A DNA stretch of 64,000 nt from Aureimonas pseudogalii. GTDB taxonomy: Bacteria > Pseudomonadota > Alphaproteobacteria > Rhizobiales > Rhizobiaceae. A program made the position numbers and the translations under genes. The notes beneath the pieces were generated by a model, which searched no databases, had not been told where the DNA came from, and saw only the letters and a program-made list of their open reading frames with translations. Below are positions 63,309 through 64,000 of the stretch, piece after piece (positions within the stretch are counted from its first letter, which is position 1; every line of letters starts with the position of its first letter). The DNA is taken from NCBI RefSeq assembly GCF_014196835.1, contig NZ_JACIEK010000011.1:62001-126000 (forward strand). Reading direction: 5' to 3'.

Positions 63309-63914
63309 TCAGACGCCGGCGGCGCCGCGCGCGGGAGCCTTCGGGGCGAGCGTCTTCGGCGCCGGCGCTGGGGCGGCGGGGGCGGCAGCCACCGGAGCGG
63401 ACTTCGCGGCGAGCTCGGGCGTCATCACCTCGCGGGTGGTCTTTCCGTAGATCTGCCGCTCGATCGTGCTGGCGAGACCGCGGGCGAGCGCGCGGTCGAC
63501 GCGGGCCCGGTCCTGCGCCGCCGAGATGACGGCGCCGGCGATGCCGTTGATCGCGCCCGCATCCAGCGTGACGGTGTTGAAGCGGGTGATCTCGCGTCCG
63601 TCCTCGCCGCGCAGCACGCCGAGGGCCGAGAGTCGGTTGGCGTCGCCCACGAGGAGGGACGCCAGCGGGTTCTTGTAGTGGACGTCGGTGAGCGTGACGT
63701 CGAGCGTCGCGGGCTTGCCCTCGTGCGCGCCGACGAGCTGCGAGGGCAGCGTCTGGCGGGCGAGCGACAGGAGATCGGTGTCGGCCTTCAGCGTCGGCGC
63801 GGCGCTCACCTCGACGCGGCGGATCGCCAGCGGGCCGGTGGTGTCGACGAGCGGCTTGGCGCAGCCGGAGAGGAGCGCCGCGAGGCCGAGCGTCGCGACA
63901 ATGGTTCTAAGCAC
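63309..63914 (-). CDS. Predicted lipoprotein of unknown function
   Basis: A 201-residue protein that starts with a lipoprotein signal, MLRTIVATLGLAALLSGC, with the lipobox LSGC (Cys18 as the lipid-modified residue). The mature part has a domain of about 150 residues (LAIRRVEVSAAPTLKAD, ATLDVTLTDVHYKNPLASLL) and a Pro/Ala-rich tail of about 35 residues. I do not recognise a named family. Its position next to yraN at the end of the housekeeping block is the only context. It is transcribed against yraN. Confidence 0.75.
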   Translation of the reverse strand: MLRTIVATLGLAALLSGCAKPLVDTTGPLAIRRVEVSAAPTLKADTDLLSLARQTLPSQLVGAHEGKPATLDVTLTDVHYKNPLASLLVGDANRLSALGVLRGEDGREITRFNTVTLDAGAINGIAGAVISAAQDRARVDRALARGLASTIERQIYGKTTREVMTPELAAKSAPVAAAPAAPAPAPKTLAPKAPARGAAGV

Positions 63915-63953
63915 TTATCATTCCTTGCATTTCTGGTCCTGCGAGGTCTTCGC

Positions 63954-64000
63954 CTAGCCGATGGCCTCGCGGATCGACAGCGCTGGCGCGCTCGATCCCC
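63954..64000 (-). CDS. Possible 3' end of a minus-strand gene (cut by window edge)
   Basis: Reading the minus strand from the window edge, one frame ends in a TAG stop at 63954-63956 after a peptide ending SAPALSIREAIG. That looks like a normal protein end, but 15 codons are too few to identify anything, and the other frames cannot be excluded. Confidence 0.25.
   Translation of the reverse strand, partial: GSSAPALSIREAIG

Overview
This 64-kb window is from a chromosome of very high GC content and looks like an alphaproteobacterium of the order Hyphomicrobiales (Rhizobiales). Three things point there. The chemotaxis operon has the rhizobial order (receptor, STAS protein, cheY, cheA, cheW, cheR, cheB, cheY, cheD, then a small CheT-like gene). 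The block hrcA / rph / rdgB / hemW / rsmI / yraN is laid out as in that order. The cobalamin genes include cbtBA, cobW and cobN. I cannot name the genus. No rRNA, tRNA, CRISPR array, insertion sequence or phage gene was seen.

Bases 1-14307 hold two chemotaxis clusters transcribed away from each other from a 472-base intergenic region. The left cluster (minus strand) runs STAS, cheY, cheA, cheW, cheW, cheR, cheB, and cheB is cut by the window edge. The right cluster (plus strand) runs receptor, STAS, cheY1, cheA, cheW, cheR, cheB, cheY2, cheD and a 117-residue protein with a CheZ-like DxxxQ motif, probably CheT. Most genes of the right cluster overlap their neighbours by 1-4 bases.

Bases 14308-21244 form a surface-polysaccharide and activated-sulfate region. 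It has an ExoY-type sugar transferase, a CysQ-type PAP phosphatase, an APS kinase fused to CysN domains that lack their GTPase domain, a small membrane protein, an NAD-dependent epimerase and UDP-glucose dehydrogenase. The pairing of PAPS synthesis with PAP removal suggests sulfated polysaccharide, but no sulfotransferase is visible.

Bases 21303-35200 and 39725-51263 hold nearly the whole cobalamin pathway: cobS, cobT, cobD, cobC, cobB, cbiD, cobK, cobM, a cbiG-cobJ fusion, cobI, cobL, cobH, cbiX, cobQ, and then a cobalamin riboswitch followed by cbtB, cbtA, cobU, cobW, cobN and cobO. The set mixes markers of the early-cobalt route (CbiX, CbiD, full CbiG) with markers of the late-cobalt route (CobN, CobW). 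Between the two cob blocks lie a MerR regulator with a clear operator, a glutaredoxin-MauE fusion, the magnesium transporter mgtE, a catalase-family protein and a TauE/SafE transporter coupled to cobQ.

Bases 51307-55191 carry an acyltransferase, a type II NADH dehydrogenase-like protein, a 47-residue membrane protein and 3-hydroxybutyrate dehydrogenase. Bases 55381-63956 are a housekeeping block: folD, grpE, hrcA, rph, rdgB, hemW, ynfA, rsmI, yraN and a lipoprotein. A GC-rich intergenic repeat of about 170 bases occurs twice, once before the riboswitch and once before ynfA.
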